Source: Lunularia cruciata
Lineage: Eukaryota; Streptophyta; Marchantiopsida; Lunulariales; Lunulariaceae
Length of the DNA stretch: 64,000 nt
Direction: 5' to 3'
Assembly (NCBI GenBank): GCA_948567375.1
Contig: OX419761.1
Location: 48,672,501 to 48,736,500, forward strand
Below, piece by piece: positions 1 through 12,900 of this stretch (position 1 is the first letter of the stretch; each line of letters starts with the position of its first letter). The notes under the pieces are model-generated. The model was not told the origin of the DNA and made no database searches. It saw only the letters and a program-made list of their open reading frames with translations. A program made the position numbers and the translations under genes.

Positions 1-104
1 ACAACTCGGACTTCCCCATATGAGTGGTAAGGTATATCATAACTGGATTGGAGCACTCACGTATTCGATGTAAGTAGGTACAATGATGAAGGACGGGGAC
101 AGGC

Positions 105-2488
105 TTACTTGCACTTAAATCCATGGCAAATGGATAACCATATAATCAGAATCACAACAATGATGATCGCTAGCACTATCAGCTTGACTTTGAAATTCTG
201 CAACCACATCTTGCGTCGCAACTGCCTACCCTGACGCTGAAAGTTGTCAGCCTGTACATCAATTTGGAGAAGTCAGATTCATCGCGAGAGCCTTCATCTC
301 ATGATCTAAAAGGATATCATAATTCCTATATCTGCGTAGTAAACATCTTCTCTTACGAACTCGACTAAGCCAGTAATTACATATACAATACGGAAAGGGA
401 TCCTTAAAAAAAAAGATGAGTCACGAGTAACACGTTATCCTTCAAATTACTTTCTCCAGCAAACAGGATAAAAGGAAATACAGTGCAAGGCACCATGCGA
501 CATGACGGACGTGCTCCTACAACGTAAAATTGGGACTACCTGCGTCCTGAGGTTGTCTGTTTTGTCGACCAGAACTTCAATCTTTTCACCACGGTCCAGA
601 ACCTGTGGAAGAGTTGCCAATTTTCCAACGACAATATCAGCTTTTAAAAAACTCCAAGCAAACGATATTTGATAAATGGAAGCAGAAGCCGTGCACCGAA
701 CGGGAGAACCAGAACCCACTTAGGAACGAACCGAAAAACATGCATATGGAAGGAAGGAAACGCAAGTAAGAACGGATGCAAACTGAAGTCAAGCTTATCT
801 AAGAAAGTAAATACAGAGAGGAACATAAGCCAAAATCTATGGAAACCAGAAGCGAAAATTAATATATCCCATAAGTTCGTGCAAGGGAGTTAGATTATGC
901 TGTAGTGCTATGCTTATTACGTTTTAGTAACTAACGTGATAAAACTGTCCTCCTTGACAAACCTGCCAGGACAATATAGATGCAGTCTATGTAGTATATG
1001 AAGTCCATGTATCAAACTTGTATGCACTTTCAGGATAGAAATTCTAGGCCAAAGGCTTCACCTTCTCTATGTTGTCCATCATGATGCCCTTCACCTCAGA
1101 AACTTGAGCTTTGATTTTTGATAATTTGTTCATCTCCTCTGGATGTTCAACACAGAAAGTCATGTGCTCTTTAAGTTTTGATCTGCAAGGGAGCCCACTC
1201 GATCAGATGATGATAATGCTCATTATCCGAATAGTTTATTTATTAATGCATGCGGAAAGGTGCTCCGCATACCCGAATTCTTTGTCAAGGCTGTACGCAA
1301 CATCAATTATGCCTTCGTACCCGAATTCCTTGTCCAAGCTGTGGGCAATCGCTGTATCTGCTCTCCCACCTCCATAACGTCGCTTGAAATCCTCCTTTAC
1401 ACGCTCCAAAAATGCAAAGGGAATTTGTCGTCCAAAGTCCTCATCGGCGACGACCAAGTAAGCTGCGCATTCCAGACCGAGAGGTTGGTATACGTAGCCA
1501 TACGACATTCACTTCCAAAGAGGACCAACATATCAATCACAAGGCCCATGACGGTGCAAGAAGCTATTCATAACATGCAGATAGGATGATTACAAACTCT
1601 AAACTGAAGAATGAAACTTGTCCCATATACTCATATATTACGTAATGATTAGACATCTTTCTCTTAGAAGTGAGATTGTGAAGAATGATGATGGGAGCAG
1701 CGGAATCGCAGACAGAATTCTCTGAGAAACCTCAATGAATTCTGTCTGCGATTCCGCTAAGAAAGCGTTCTAAAAAAGACAACAACTCGTCTAAATCAGT
1801 TCGGAGAAGATGACAAGTCTCATTGTGCGTCCACTAGATCCAATTGCTTTACGTCACTACCTGCTATAACATTCGTTACTGGGATCTAGCATTGCTTAAA
1901 AGTAGAGAAAACCGCGAACAACGATAGATGAAGGAAAGGAGTTAAGTCGGTAACAAATGTGCACCTTAGGCTCCCATCAGAAACGTAACATGATCACAAA
2001 GTCCCTTACTTCTTTTTTATCTTGACTAGCGCACCCATTAACAACCAGATAATGAATAGAGTAATAAAAGAGTTTAAACCTTCCTCGAAGGCTCACTGAA
2101 CAGATATAGTAACCATACATAACACCCACACTTAACAATAGGAGACGGTAAAGACTGGAGAGCTTTCAGATGCGACGACCAAGTATATCAGACACCTCAG
2201 AGGACGTTTCTGCACTCCTATTGGACTCGATGTCATATACACAGGCAGAGGCAAAATGCGTGCTGAGGCCGGATGTTGACAGGAGAGGAAAGACGTACTG
2301 AATCCGTCTTCAACAAGGTAGTTGAAAGTATGTCGATCACATGTGTAAGTGAACTTATTGTTGTTGGCGGGTAGCTTCTGTAGACACTGAACTGCAATTG
2401 TGCTGAAGTTGCCGGAGAAGGCAGTATACTCTGCCAGCACGACAGTGCCTCGTGCTACAAAGCTGTAAATCAATGAGTTCACACCCAT
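105..2488 (-). CDS. VAMP71: VAMP71-type R-SNARE (longin vesicle-associated membrane protein), 5 exons
   Basis: Plant VAMP711-714-type R-SNAREs drive fusion at the vacuole and late endosome. I assemble five exons: 2488-2299, 1462-1321, 1182-1062, 602-540 and 251-105. Phases match at every junction and all introns are GT-AG. The CDS is 663 bp and encodes 220 residues, the usual family length. The N-terminal longin domain (about residues 1-110) starts [10 protein letters not shown] and contains [20 protein letters not shown]. The SNARE motif follows, with the zero-layer arginine at about residue 155 in [19 protein letters not shown] basic stretch (LRRKMWLQN) precedes a C-terminal membrane anchor at about 196-214 and a short tail ending HGFKCK. 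The start ATG is at 2488. Exon 2 has two near-identical donor sites 48 bp apart (see findings). The gene appears intact. Family assignment is by recognised motifs, not by a search. Confidence 0.95.
1273..1368 (-). repeat. 48-bp tandem duplication spanning the exon 2 donor of VAMP71
   Basis: On the minus strand the block coding SLDKEFGY occurs twice, 48 bp apart. The first copy ends exon 2 (GAATTCGG, then GTACGA; exon end 1321). The second lies in the intron with its own donor (GAATTCGG, then GTATGC; exon end 1273). The intervening frame has no stop. Confidence 0.85.
1699..1758. repeat. Perfect 22-bp inverted repeat in VAMP71 intron 1
   Basis: Arms 1699-1720 and 1737-1758 are exact reverse complements around a 16-base loop. 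Inside the loop, TGAG and CTCA can extend the stem. It sits inside the 836-bp first intron (2298-1463). It could fold into a miRNA-precursor-like hairpin when transcribed, or be a relic of template switching. Confidence 0.9.
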
Positions 2489-4300
2489 GGTTCCAGATAA
2501 AGAACTGACTTTCCTCTACGAAGGTGAAGCGACCGCCTTTTCCTCTTGAGATCTCCACAAAGCTCCACAAAGCTCCCTTAATTCCTTGCCCTTTCCTGCC
2601 GTGGACAGAAAATTTCCACTCAGGTCAATGCAATTCCGCGCCTCCAATGCAATGACGATCTTCACACACCTAACCTCCCTCCAACCTACAATCTCTACCC
2701 CGATCTCTGAAACTCAACACGGATCGCGATGTACGAACTCCAAAAACTCGTTTCAACTCCTGCAACCTCGAGAAAAAAACTCAAGTCTGCTCCCAAATAT
2801 TTCAGCACAACCTAAACCTGCGCTGCTCAATCAACACCGCTGAAACAAAATCCACGGTCCTCGTCCAAGTCAGGTTGGCAACCGATACCACTACAGGCTC
2901 AAACCGACCTCCGAAATAGTTCACACACACCAAGCCAGCAGAACTTACAGGACATCGATCCGCGCCTCCCGACCGCGGAACAGATGCAGAAACGCTATCG
3001 AGATTCAGAGAGAAAGAAAGCTCGACACAACACAGCAATCGTAAACCAAACCCTTGAAACAAGGAGCAAACAAAGGGGCAGGCACACGAGTTCCTAACCT
3101 ACCAAGACTTCCAAAATGCTCGATCTGGCTGTCAGTGCGTAGGACGAAAAGCGCGCTTCGCTTGCTCCCACCACAGAACAACTCTCGACACCAGGGCTAC
3201 GACGGATTTTACCTCCCCGCGCCGGAAAGGGGGCGAAAACTATTTCCTCACACCAATCAACCCCTCAAAGAAGCGCGAAAGATAAACTAGCTAGCCCCGT
3301 CTCCCCTTCCGTCGAAGAGACCACGAACCACGACGACGAAGCCGAAGCGCTTACCAAAGCCCTATCTGTACAATTATTCATCTACTACTCTCTGCTGCTA
3401 ATCCTGGAGGCAGGGTCGGGTGGGAGCAAACACCCACATCCAACCCGGCCCGGCTTCCAGGTAATGACTGCTTGCTCGGCCCCTGACTTGTGACTTTTCA
3501 TTTCCTCATACCGAAGCTTTCGACATTGATCAAATCGATGTCCTTATGACCGGATACACCGGTGTTCAATTTGACGTGGCGCCGGTTGTTTTGTGGAGTT
3601 GTGTAAGTTTGACGTGGTTAAGGGAGCTGTAGGTTCTATGAAGAGAGGGTGAAGTTCGTTAGGGGAAGCATGGACTGGAACATGGCACCCCTGGGGTACC
3701 GGGGTTCTACGCTTGCAAGGGAACTGAGCAAGTCGTTCACAGGGTTCGGCGACTGGGGATTTTAAGGGCCCGAATAAGTCCTCTACTGCCCGGCTCTGTT
3801 TGGGACGAACTCCTGAGTTGCAGAGTGGAGATCACGCAAGTGCCAACTCACACTAACAACGCTTGTCAGAGAAGGATTCAAAAGGTTGTACACAAAGTTG
3901 ACTACGCCCGTGATTCCTCTCGCCGGCTCTTCTCTGCCCGGCCCTAGGGACCCGCTCCAAATTTACCAAACCAGCCTGCCCCGGCCCAGGTCCCGTCCGT
4001 TCCGGTCCGACCAAACCAACCGCCCGCCCGCTCGCCCGTCCCTCCAGAATGAACAATTACACGACAACAATTCTCCAGATCGTATCTCCATAACATCGTG
4101 TACTTCTGAAATTTATGCCGCTTTCCTCGTGCATTTCTATTCTCTTATCAATCACTGTACTCCGCCCGCCGTCCTGTCCCCAGATACAAATAGCTCATTT
4201 CCCGATTCGCATGATGTTGTTGCAGATTGTTCGTTGAGCTCTCCCATCTTTGTGCTCCTATTATCGCTGTCTTAAGGCATTTTCTGTCGAATAATCAACA
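2489..4300. other. GC-richer upstream region of VAMP71; no gene assigned
   Basis: This stretch lies directly upstream of the VAMP71 start and presumably holds its promoter and 5' UTR. A short direct repeat (CTCCACAAAG twice) lies just upstream at about 2550-2575, and C/G-rich runs occur at 3400-4030. Open frames here are short and resemble nothing I know. Confidence 0.4.
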
Positions 4301-7300
4301 CTAAATTGAGAAACCAATTGGTAATCCTTACCTTGACCCAATTCTACCTCACTAGACATGTATCCTTGCCATTTATCCGTTTGCCCTCCTGGTAGTGTGG
4401 AGGTTTCGTTCTTCACTTCATGGTTCTTGGAGACTCTAATTCAAACACTTTAATTTGAGTTCGTCACGCGTTCTTTAAGTGGCATCTCCAGGCTCCAAGT
4501 AGAAAGGATGTTCACTGTTTGAAATTCCCCGCCTTGTGCTGACCGCGGTCAAGATATAGGATATTCCAACTGCAATACCAAAATACAATATCACTACCGG
4601 ATAGAAAAAGCTTCTTACCATAAGTAAGATTTACGTAAGAATTCTTACGTCGTGATGAACATTGTCCATCGACTGACTAAATATTCTGTTGATTTTCGTG
4701 AAGTTAGGTTTGGTTAGGTGCAGATAACGGGGGTCGCTGGTTTGTTTCCCTAGGACTGTTTTTTAGAACGGCACCTTCTATGAGCGCGATATGAGCTGGA
4801 TTCTGCTAAAGACGACAGGTTGATCCCTTCGTACCTCTCATGAATGTTGACGAAAGGTGAAGAATTTCTTGTGAAGCTAAAAACTAGCTTACTCTATGCA
4901 CTAGCACACTCTCATCCAAATTGTCAAGCCTACCCTAGCCAGTTTACTCACTATGACTACACTAGTTGCAGAATAAGCGCAATGTATCGTCTAGGTGTAT
5001 GGTCTCCCTAAGTTTCCTGCATCCCAACCCACAGCTTCCGTTAATCTTTTGTCTTGATTGCATACTTTGCCAGTATCTTCCTGTTCTTTATCACATGCAA
5101 AGACGGTCCTCAACTCTAACTTCCTGTCGATGTTGATCTGTCAATGTGCTTCGAACCAGATGAAGAAAAAAGGATCACAAGCTAACAATTGATTAAATTC
5201 TTTCCAATCCAGAAAGAGAAAGTAAGGGTCCGATTCAGCTAAGAACCTGTCTGTCTTTGTCGCGGATGGACATTCTTTCAACTCCAGTTCAAGTAGCGGC
5301 TTGAACTCGATGTCGTGGATTTCGTTCAAATGTTTGGCATGCTCTCCAGTGTGCATCATATCCTTAGCCAGAACAGTGATACTACTGAAGCGCACACTCT
5401 GTCCATGCGGCCATGGTCTAGGCAACAATTCGGCCATGTCCACCTCCGATTCCTACGTTGTCACTTCAATCTTTTACGGCCCCATCGGATATCACAGTGA
5501 TTTGATAGTACTGTCGTGAGCTGGTCAACACCCAGATCTAAACAAAAGAAGAAGCATTGCGGGATTCTTATTGTTTGGTGTTCGATTCGTCCTCTAAATC
5601 TGCAGGATAGTGTTACCGCCGTACTTAGTCCATTGATCCTATTTCAACAACAGATGGTAACGGCAGAAGGAAGGGATTCAAGCACGACGAGAAAGTTCCA
5701 CGGATTAGATATTTATCCCACAGAATAGAGCGTAGAAGATTTGACTGGTAGTTTCAGAGGCAAGCCAGAAACATTGGTAAGATAAAATAGCCCCCTTCTA
5801 ACAGTTTGAAGCATAGAGGTTACATAGTAGCACTTGTGCAGAATGTCGGAAAGTTTTAGACGTGAAACCAAGTTTTGTGATCACAATTGTAACAAAGTTT
5901 GACATTCTTCAATGCTTTCCGATCAGTGTTCTTTCTTCAACATTAATGAACACTCAACTATACATGAAGACGTGAACAGGCTTGCAAACTCGAGGTTCAT
6001 GAAACATAAGCGCTAATACACTTTCACTTTCACGTTCCATCTAAAGCTTACAACTAAGCATTGTGAGGAAGGGACGGTTGATATGATGATGACAGTTTAT
6101 GGCTTAATAGAGATCAAGAAAGGTAGTTGTTCTCATTTCCCTTATTGCAATTCTCTTAAGTTTCATCAGATCTCAAGTGATATTCAGTTGGAGAGATACT
6201 TGAATTCAAACATATTTATTCCATTTAAAAAAAATAAAAAATTATCTAGTCAGTAGACTAAATGATTCTCCCAATTTAAAAGCAGGTGCAGGAAGGTCAA
6301 GAAAGTGAAAGTTAATGCAAAATGTGCTCCAACCAAATACGTAAGCTAAACTTATCATATGATTGGTCCATTGACTTATCGCATTATTGGGTGAATGAAC
6401 CTAACATCTCCATCTGGGCAGTTTCTTCTTAAGCAATATCTGGTGGGCCAAGACAGGATTGCTTAAAAGGTCCTAAATGGAAGGGTACGGTGTTAAAAAT
6501 ATCTACAGGAATGCAGCATCCCCTTTGTAACACACTAATTTCTATCACTAGTCACTTTGTTACGCCTCTAATCTTTTTAGGCATCTCCTTCGAAATTCTG
6601 CGTCCATTACCCGTCTGCCGTTACAATTTGTACGTTCACAAAGACAGGCCGTCCGGAAAGTCCATCCACTCCGTTACTACTTCGATCATTCCTAAGAACC
6701 AGCAGTTCACGCCAAATTCTGTTTCATGAAGTTCCGTTCTAAACTTGGAACTCACCACGAGTTGTAGCTGCGGAGAAGCGTGGCCAACTTATGCCACATG
6801 CTTGATGAAGGTTCTGCAGTTTGTTGTTTAGTTGGTCGTTTATTCGATGTGATTAAACCTTTGTTTTTTCTTTGTTGTAGAAGATGGACCAGAACAAAGT
6901 GGAAGGTGCGGAGGAAGTTCATTGATTACTGTAGAAGAAGCTTTCGAGCAAAGTCTGCTTATAAATGGGATGTTTTACTTCCATTCCTTTTCTGGGAGCT
7001 CTGGCATGTGATATACTGACTTCAGACTGAAGCAACTTTTCTAGGCAGAAAGGTGGAGCAATCACGTTGATTGTGGCGCACTTGCACCACCTAACTACAG
7101 GAGTTAGATCTCAAACCAGGAGGTCCCGACACTTCTACAGAGATCTTAAATAAAGGATGATGTTGATAGATAATACATTCAAAAAGCAACTGGCCCCCAT
7201 TGTATACAACGTAGTTTGAGAACTTTACAATTCGATTCTCTATTCTGTAGATATAATCATTATCGATAATATAGCTGACAATCACCGATATTTTGCTATG

Positions 7301-9936
7301 ACTACCATTTCATTGATAGACAGGACCGGTATTTTCAGCGCAGAACACGGGAAGGACTACTTCGATTTGACATTAAAGGTGATAGCTAATGGAGCCCTTA
7401 CACTCTCACTGCATGGGACAAAGGGGTAAGTGAAGGTCACATGTCCTCCCTTTGGTTAAATGGATTGATAATGACAAAACCACGACGAAATCACGGTAGA
7501 AGAAACTGCCATGCTTAAGGAAGTCCTGTGGTGGTTTGTAGACTCGAGGAGCATTCCCCTTCGCCTGGATTCTATAAACAGATGAGATCCTACCCCCGCC
7601 ATGTGATCAAAGTTGTAGGTGAAACATACCAACGCGTTTACAATCTTACTGATATTGAGTTCCAGGCAGGCACCCTGATGGTGGTTATCAATAAACCTTG
7701 GCAATATTGAAAGTGTCAGATTTTATGAAAGCCCGTTATGGTTGAGGTTTTGAAGCTTGGACAGGATACAGTCTAAGGAAATACTTTACCGGTGATGCCA
7801 AGGCGAGTCAACGCAGCTGGTCTTCATAAAGCCTTCACTGCACGACTGTACGTTGCTGGACGTACATGGGAGAAATCCGACAGGTTGCTGTGCGTACCTT
7901 GCAGTTCCAGTGGTGTTAACCACTCGTAAATATTCATGTTAGTGGATGACCACGAACTAAAGAGCGTCCCGGACATGAATCGTCCTAATTTTATCGCGCA
8001 TACACTCTCTTGGCGTCACTCGATTGGGTGTGTAAGCATCAGACTATGATTTTCATGATACTATATCCTCCTTTCGACGCTTTTGGTAGTTGTTAGCGCA
8101 CAAGGTTGTCATAACCATATACTTTAAGTTGGAACTCGCACAATATTCTGTTCGTATAGAATGTTGCAGCCTGGTCAATTTAGAAAGGACATAGACCACG
8201 AAAACAAGTACCTTCCAAAAGTTTAACAGCAACCACGTTGCTTGATATATGAGTCACTCTCTAGTCAACATGATATACCAAACAGGCTCCCACTATAATT
8301 TAGCGCCAGGTGGCTCATCTACCATAAGACTGTTTCCACGATAATTTATCTTTCTTACGACATACATGAAGGGCTCCAGTAGCGTCGTGCCAAGTGTATA
8401 ATTGATTAGAGATATAATACACTGGCTGAGATCGGGTTAAAAGCGCCAGCACTGCTAGTCTGTCTCACCGGCACGTTCACGGTAAAGGAAATTGTTCTTT
8501 GACATTTTATTCAGCGTTCTGTGACTATTGACAAGCAGATGTGCAGAGTGATTTGTACATTAGCGTATGAGAAAAAACCAGCTTAAGTTTAAAGCAGCGC
8601 TTAGACAACTGGAACCTATCGTCATTTTCTTTTGTTTGCTCTCAGAGGACCAGGCTCTGCTGGTGGGATGACATGAGGTGCCGCTACCCGGTCAGTTTTT
8701 GCAGGAACTGGATCCAAGTCTGATTATCATCTTGTTGAGCAGGTTGTTGTTGTGGTAGCAGTTTGACATCGTGAAGCAACGGCGAACGTGTCCTTTAGAG
8801 GGAAAATGCCTTGGTTTTCATCAGAAAGGAAGACTTCAGTTCCAAATCCTTCTTACTTCGTCATGTACTCCATGTCGCTCCGTTTGTAATCGGACCGTGC
8901 TAGTTCATCGAGTTGCTAATTCTATGCACTGGGTTGTCAAGTACACCTGAACGTTTATCGAAAGAAGCTAGGTGTGAGGTGCTCAGAGTGGTGGTACATT
9001 GGAATAGTCGGCTACACGCTAGAATACCGGATTGTCTCACTGCCATATTTCAACATTCGTCATGAAGTATAGCTAGAGCAAAAACGTGAACTACCTATCC
9101 AATCCTGTCGCCTAATAACTCCTTACTGCCTATTCTCCGCCATTATGATGGGCCTTAATCAACTATCAATGCGAGAATACCCCTCTGGACGTACCCTGGG
9201 ACTGTCATCCTTTGATTGTGCATACTTATGAACTATGCTCAACAAAAGAAAAGAGATCCACAACAATTCCATTCAATTGAGCCTCGAACGCAAAACCAAA
9301 GCAGGAAATAACCCAGCTGCTACTAGGCGTGACTAAGTCGGACGTAGTTACGCACCTCTCAATGAGCAAAGGGTGAACGCCTGAATCTAAGGTCTATCCG
9401 GACGACTAAAACTTTTGACTTGACACGAAAAATTTGGATGCTGAAAGGTATCAAACTTCTCTCATCCTACTAGAGCTAGTCCAACAGCACAGGTGAACTA
9501 TCTCTTCCGTAATTATGAAAAGACAAAAGGCAAAACTTGCACAAACATGTCAAGCCTGGAACTATACATCCGTAACACGCAGGTACCTTTGCCAGCCTGT
9601 ATAAGTACCAAGTATTACTCCAAAAACTGGCCAGACTCGAGGTATGAACCAGAACTCTTAGACAGACCTGATGCGAGTTCAACGCAGTAATAACTGGTTG
9701 TGACTGTTTCAAAATTTTACGAACTTAGACTTCTAGCCTGTATCTCCTCAGGAAATTGGGGTGGATGCAGAACTATTACGTCCCAAAAAGAAATCCTGTT
9801 GAGTGTAAACTTGAGTTGCACCAACGGTATTGTAGGCTAGAAAAGTCTTCATGTCTCACACCAAGATCCTTGCCAGGTGGCTAATCTGTGCTGCATACCG
9901 TAAGCTACACTAGGTGTGAATCCCGGTGTGAATCCT
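4301..9936. other. Gene-like composition but no gene I can support
   Basis: No recognisable protein, tRNA or rRNA was seen. Two stretches have some coding character but no family I recognise. A minus-strand frame at 5141-5443 includes EHAKHLNEIHDIEFKPLLEL. A plus-strand stretch at about 7313-7710 encodes HGKDYFDLTLKVIANGALTL, a possible GTAAG donor at about 7426, then a frame ending NKPWQY and a stop at about 7710. These could be exons of unannotated genes or chance. Confidence 0.3.
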
Positions 9937-12900
9937 TCATCGTCCCCCTGCCTGCCGCATCTGCCTGAACTTGGAAACTGGTTTTGAAGACTGTTGTTCA
10001 ACCCGAGTCCCACGTTCACATGCGTTAAGCAGAATCTCAATTCAGGTAGCAGTCAATACGCTTAATAGTGAGCTTTATACGAGCAGGAATAGAAGCATTG
10101 CGACTTAAAGTCTGAGTGGTTCTGTCCCCTTCTGAATCCAAGGCCCTAGTACAACACGACTTTACGTACGAATGAAAACAGTAAAACTTTCCAAAAGGTC
10201 AAGACTAACTTCTAAAACCTTGGCATACCTGTGTATCGCTCTGGTTGATTGCCATTGCAGTTTGCTCTGACAAGACACTTGCACCAATTGAAGTAGAGGG
10301 ACCTGTTCGTTCTGTTACCCCTCCTGCACTACTCTGAGTAATAGGCGTTGTGTTGTGCTCTGTCACTCTTCCTGAAAAGGCCTACGAGTGGCACCGGTTG
10401 AATCGTCCATCAGTTAAGCAAACTAGCAGTATACAGGCAAACTCCGTACCTCAAGAATATAAGATTTGATATTAACATCAACAATATAGACTACTTCCTT
10501 CCTCCATGAATCGAAGTTCCTTTGCCGAAGGAGGCGACTAGGAGCAAAACGATATGCCTCTTCTGATATCCCGAGTCACTGAAGCGTGCTCTATGTCCAA
10601 TTTGGTGCTGGACAGCCACGCAATAGTCAACTAGTTGCAAAAATGGCAGTAAAATATCTTTGAAAACCATCTGACCATACTTCGTTCTGACAAGCATAAA
10701 TCAGTTTAAATATACGACAAATGGCTCAAAAACAATTTCACTTATAGACACATGCACAGCAGTTTTGACTGCATCAAATTTAGCAGGTCAAAACTGTAGT
10801 CACTTATATGATGACGAATCATAAAAGCATCGCTGAAATACGGTTCAAAAGCGAAGGTCTGCACATACAGTGTTTCTGTAGAACATTAAAGGAATTCGTG
10901 GAGGCAGTGTTTTCGGTAGTGGTAAGGTGAAGCCAGCTACTTCTCTACTAGAGCTGCTCGATATACAGTGGCACATTTCAAAAATTTATGTTCGAAACTG
11001 ACAGTCACAAGTACCAAGTCAAAGAAAAACAATACCTGCGTTTGCCCACGAGTAGGTGAACCTATCTTTTGCTCTCTCTTCCGCTCGCTGTTGGTTAGAT
11101 CAGTTGTTGGCTTCTTCCTTGCCTCCTTCCCGAGCACAAATCCTGGCACGTACATCGAGCAAGAATCAACATCCATACTTGAGCTGTCCCAATGATCTAA
11201 TCAATCTTGACAGAAAGTAACAAAATTGTCTTGGACCAAGGCTTATGATTTGCTTTATGGTCAGGTCCGCTAAGTGGGAGATTTGGACAGAAACAGAATG
11301 TGAACTGCTTAAAAGAAGACTTAACGCTGAAGCAGAACTGGAGATAAGGTTCTTACGATATTCGTACCTTGTTTATTAGACTCTTGTGTTCTCCATTCTT
11401 TGAGCTGTTTCCACATTTTCGAACATAGATTAGAGAGTACTTTAAAATGAGAGCACCTCTCTTGACAGAAGAATCAAAACTTCACCATGTCCTAGAACAT
11501 CGTGAGGCTAGAAAGTCTACTCGTGTCTCTTTGAGTTTGATTACACGTGCCATGAGTGCAGAAGTCCTTCCTAGAACGGGGAACTGAGGACAGACCCGAC
11601 GCAATCTAAGGACATGCAAATGCAAGGACGAAATGCATCAAAAGTTTGATTGTCTCATTCCATGAAATGTGAAGAATACATTTGAGTAGGATTAGAGTAG
11701 GCTTATATAAAACAACAACCAGAGCCTTACCTTTTCCAATTCTTCAAATCCCCGCATGTCTGGAACCTCCAGCCCACTACATGACGCATCCTTCTCACCT
11801 TCAAATGAAGTCACTCTCTCTATAACTTCTGGAATTTGTGAGGCGACCGGTAGCTGGTGACGCTCAGAGTTTGCACGTTCCTTGACAGAGTGAACTTCGC
11901 GGGCAAATCTTGACAGTGGTCTCTGTTTCCTAGACCCTTCTGCCTGCCCTACACTGGAATTTTGAACTTGTGCACTTCGTCCCTGATCCGCGGAGAGCGG
12001 ATGACTCATTCTGTTTCCTTCATCTGTTTCATCTTCATAATCTTCATCGTAGGCTCCGGTACTATAGTCCTCCTCCTCTGAGTCATCACTGACATAGTCG
12101 TCTAATTCGGACCTCTGAAGTTTGTCCAACAAAGTAGCTTTTTGATCCTTTGTCAGGAAAGACTTTTGATCCGGTATGGCCTCCATTGCATGGAATTCAT
12201 CTTCTTCTCCATTACCTTCTTCGTCACTCAACTCCTCTTCGTCACTCATATCCCCTGCAGCTTTCTCGGCAGCTTCTAGAGCTTCTATCCGTGCCATTAA
12301 TCGGTTATGTTCTTCGTCTTCCGTCATTGAGCTTAAATTATCTATTCCTGATGGTACTGTACTGCCGTCACCTTGAGTCGTGCCTCTGACTTGATCGGAA
12401 GCATCTGAAAGAACCAAATGCACATGACTAACCATCTTGTATGTCTGAGGCAAACCTCAGTTGGTGTGGAAATCGCAAGATAAGCTCAATCCAAATGAAT
12501 TAGACAGGAAAGACTGGAGTTTCCCATCTACACGATGTCCACGCATGAGCAAGATAAGAGTGAAATAGATCCAGCAGGTTCGAACAACCAGACATTCTGA
12601 TAATTGATTATAAGACTCTAGACCACTCAAGACATGCTTCGCAAAAACATACCAGTTGTAGTTTCGACTGCGCTGTAATCTTGGTCAATTACGTCGGCAG
12701 TTGCTTCCGTGACCTGTTCTCTGATCTCCACCACCCCAGCCTATAAAACAAGAAACTATTGTCAGTGCATATAATAAGCCACGGAACGCAGACTTTTCAC
12801 AGGCATCCGCAGAGCAAGTCCGAACTTGACTCGACTGTTGAAAATTTTCCTGACAGAGGATGATCTCAAGCAGTTTGCTCTGGAAAAGAATTAAACTTAC

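Noticed and set aside
669-893. Plus-strand open frame over VAMP71 intron 3
   Set aside because: It lies between exons 3 and 4 of an intact minus-strand gene and has no recognisable motif.
3886-4275. 129-codon plus-strand frame upstream of VAMP71
   Set aside because: Pro/Ser/Arg-rich translation of C-rich DNA, with an overlapping frame of the same quality on the other strand; no domain.
10491-10697. Minus-strand frame inside the URI gene as an extra exon
   Set aside because: Exons 7 and 8 already join in phase (11036 to 10381), and the frame has no similarity to the URI C-terminus.
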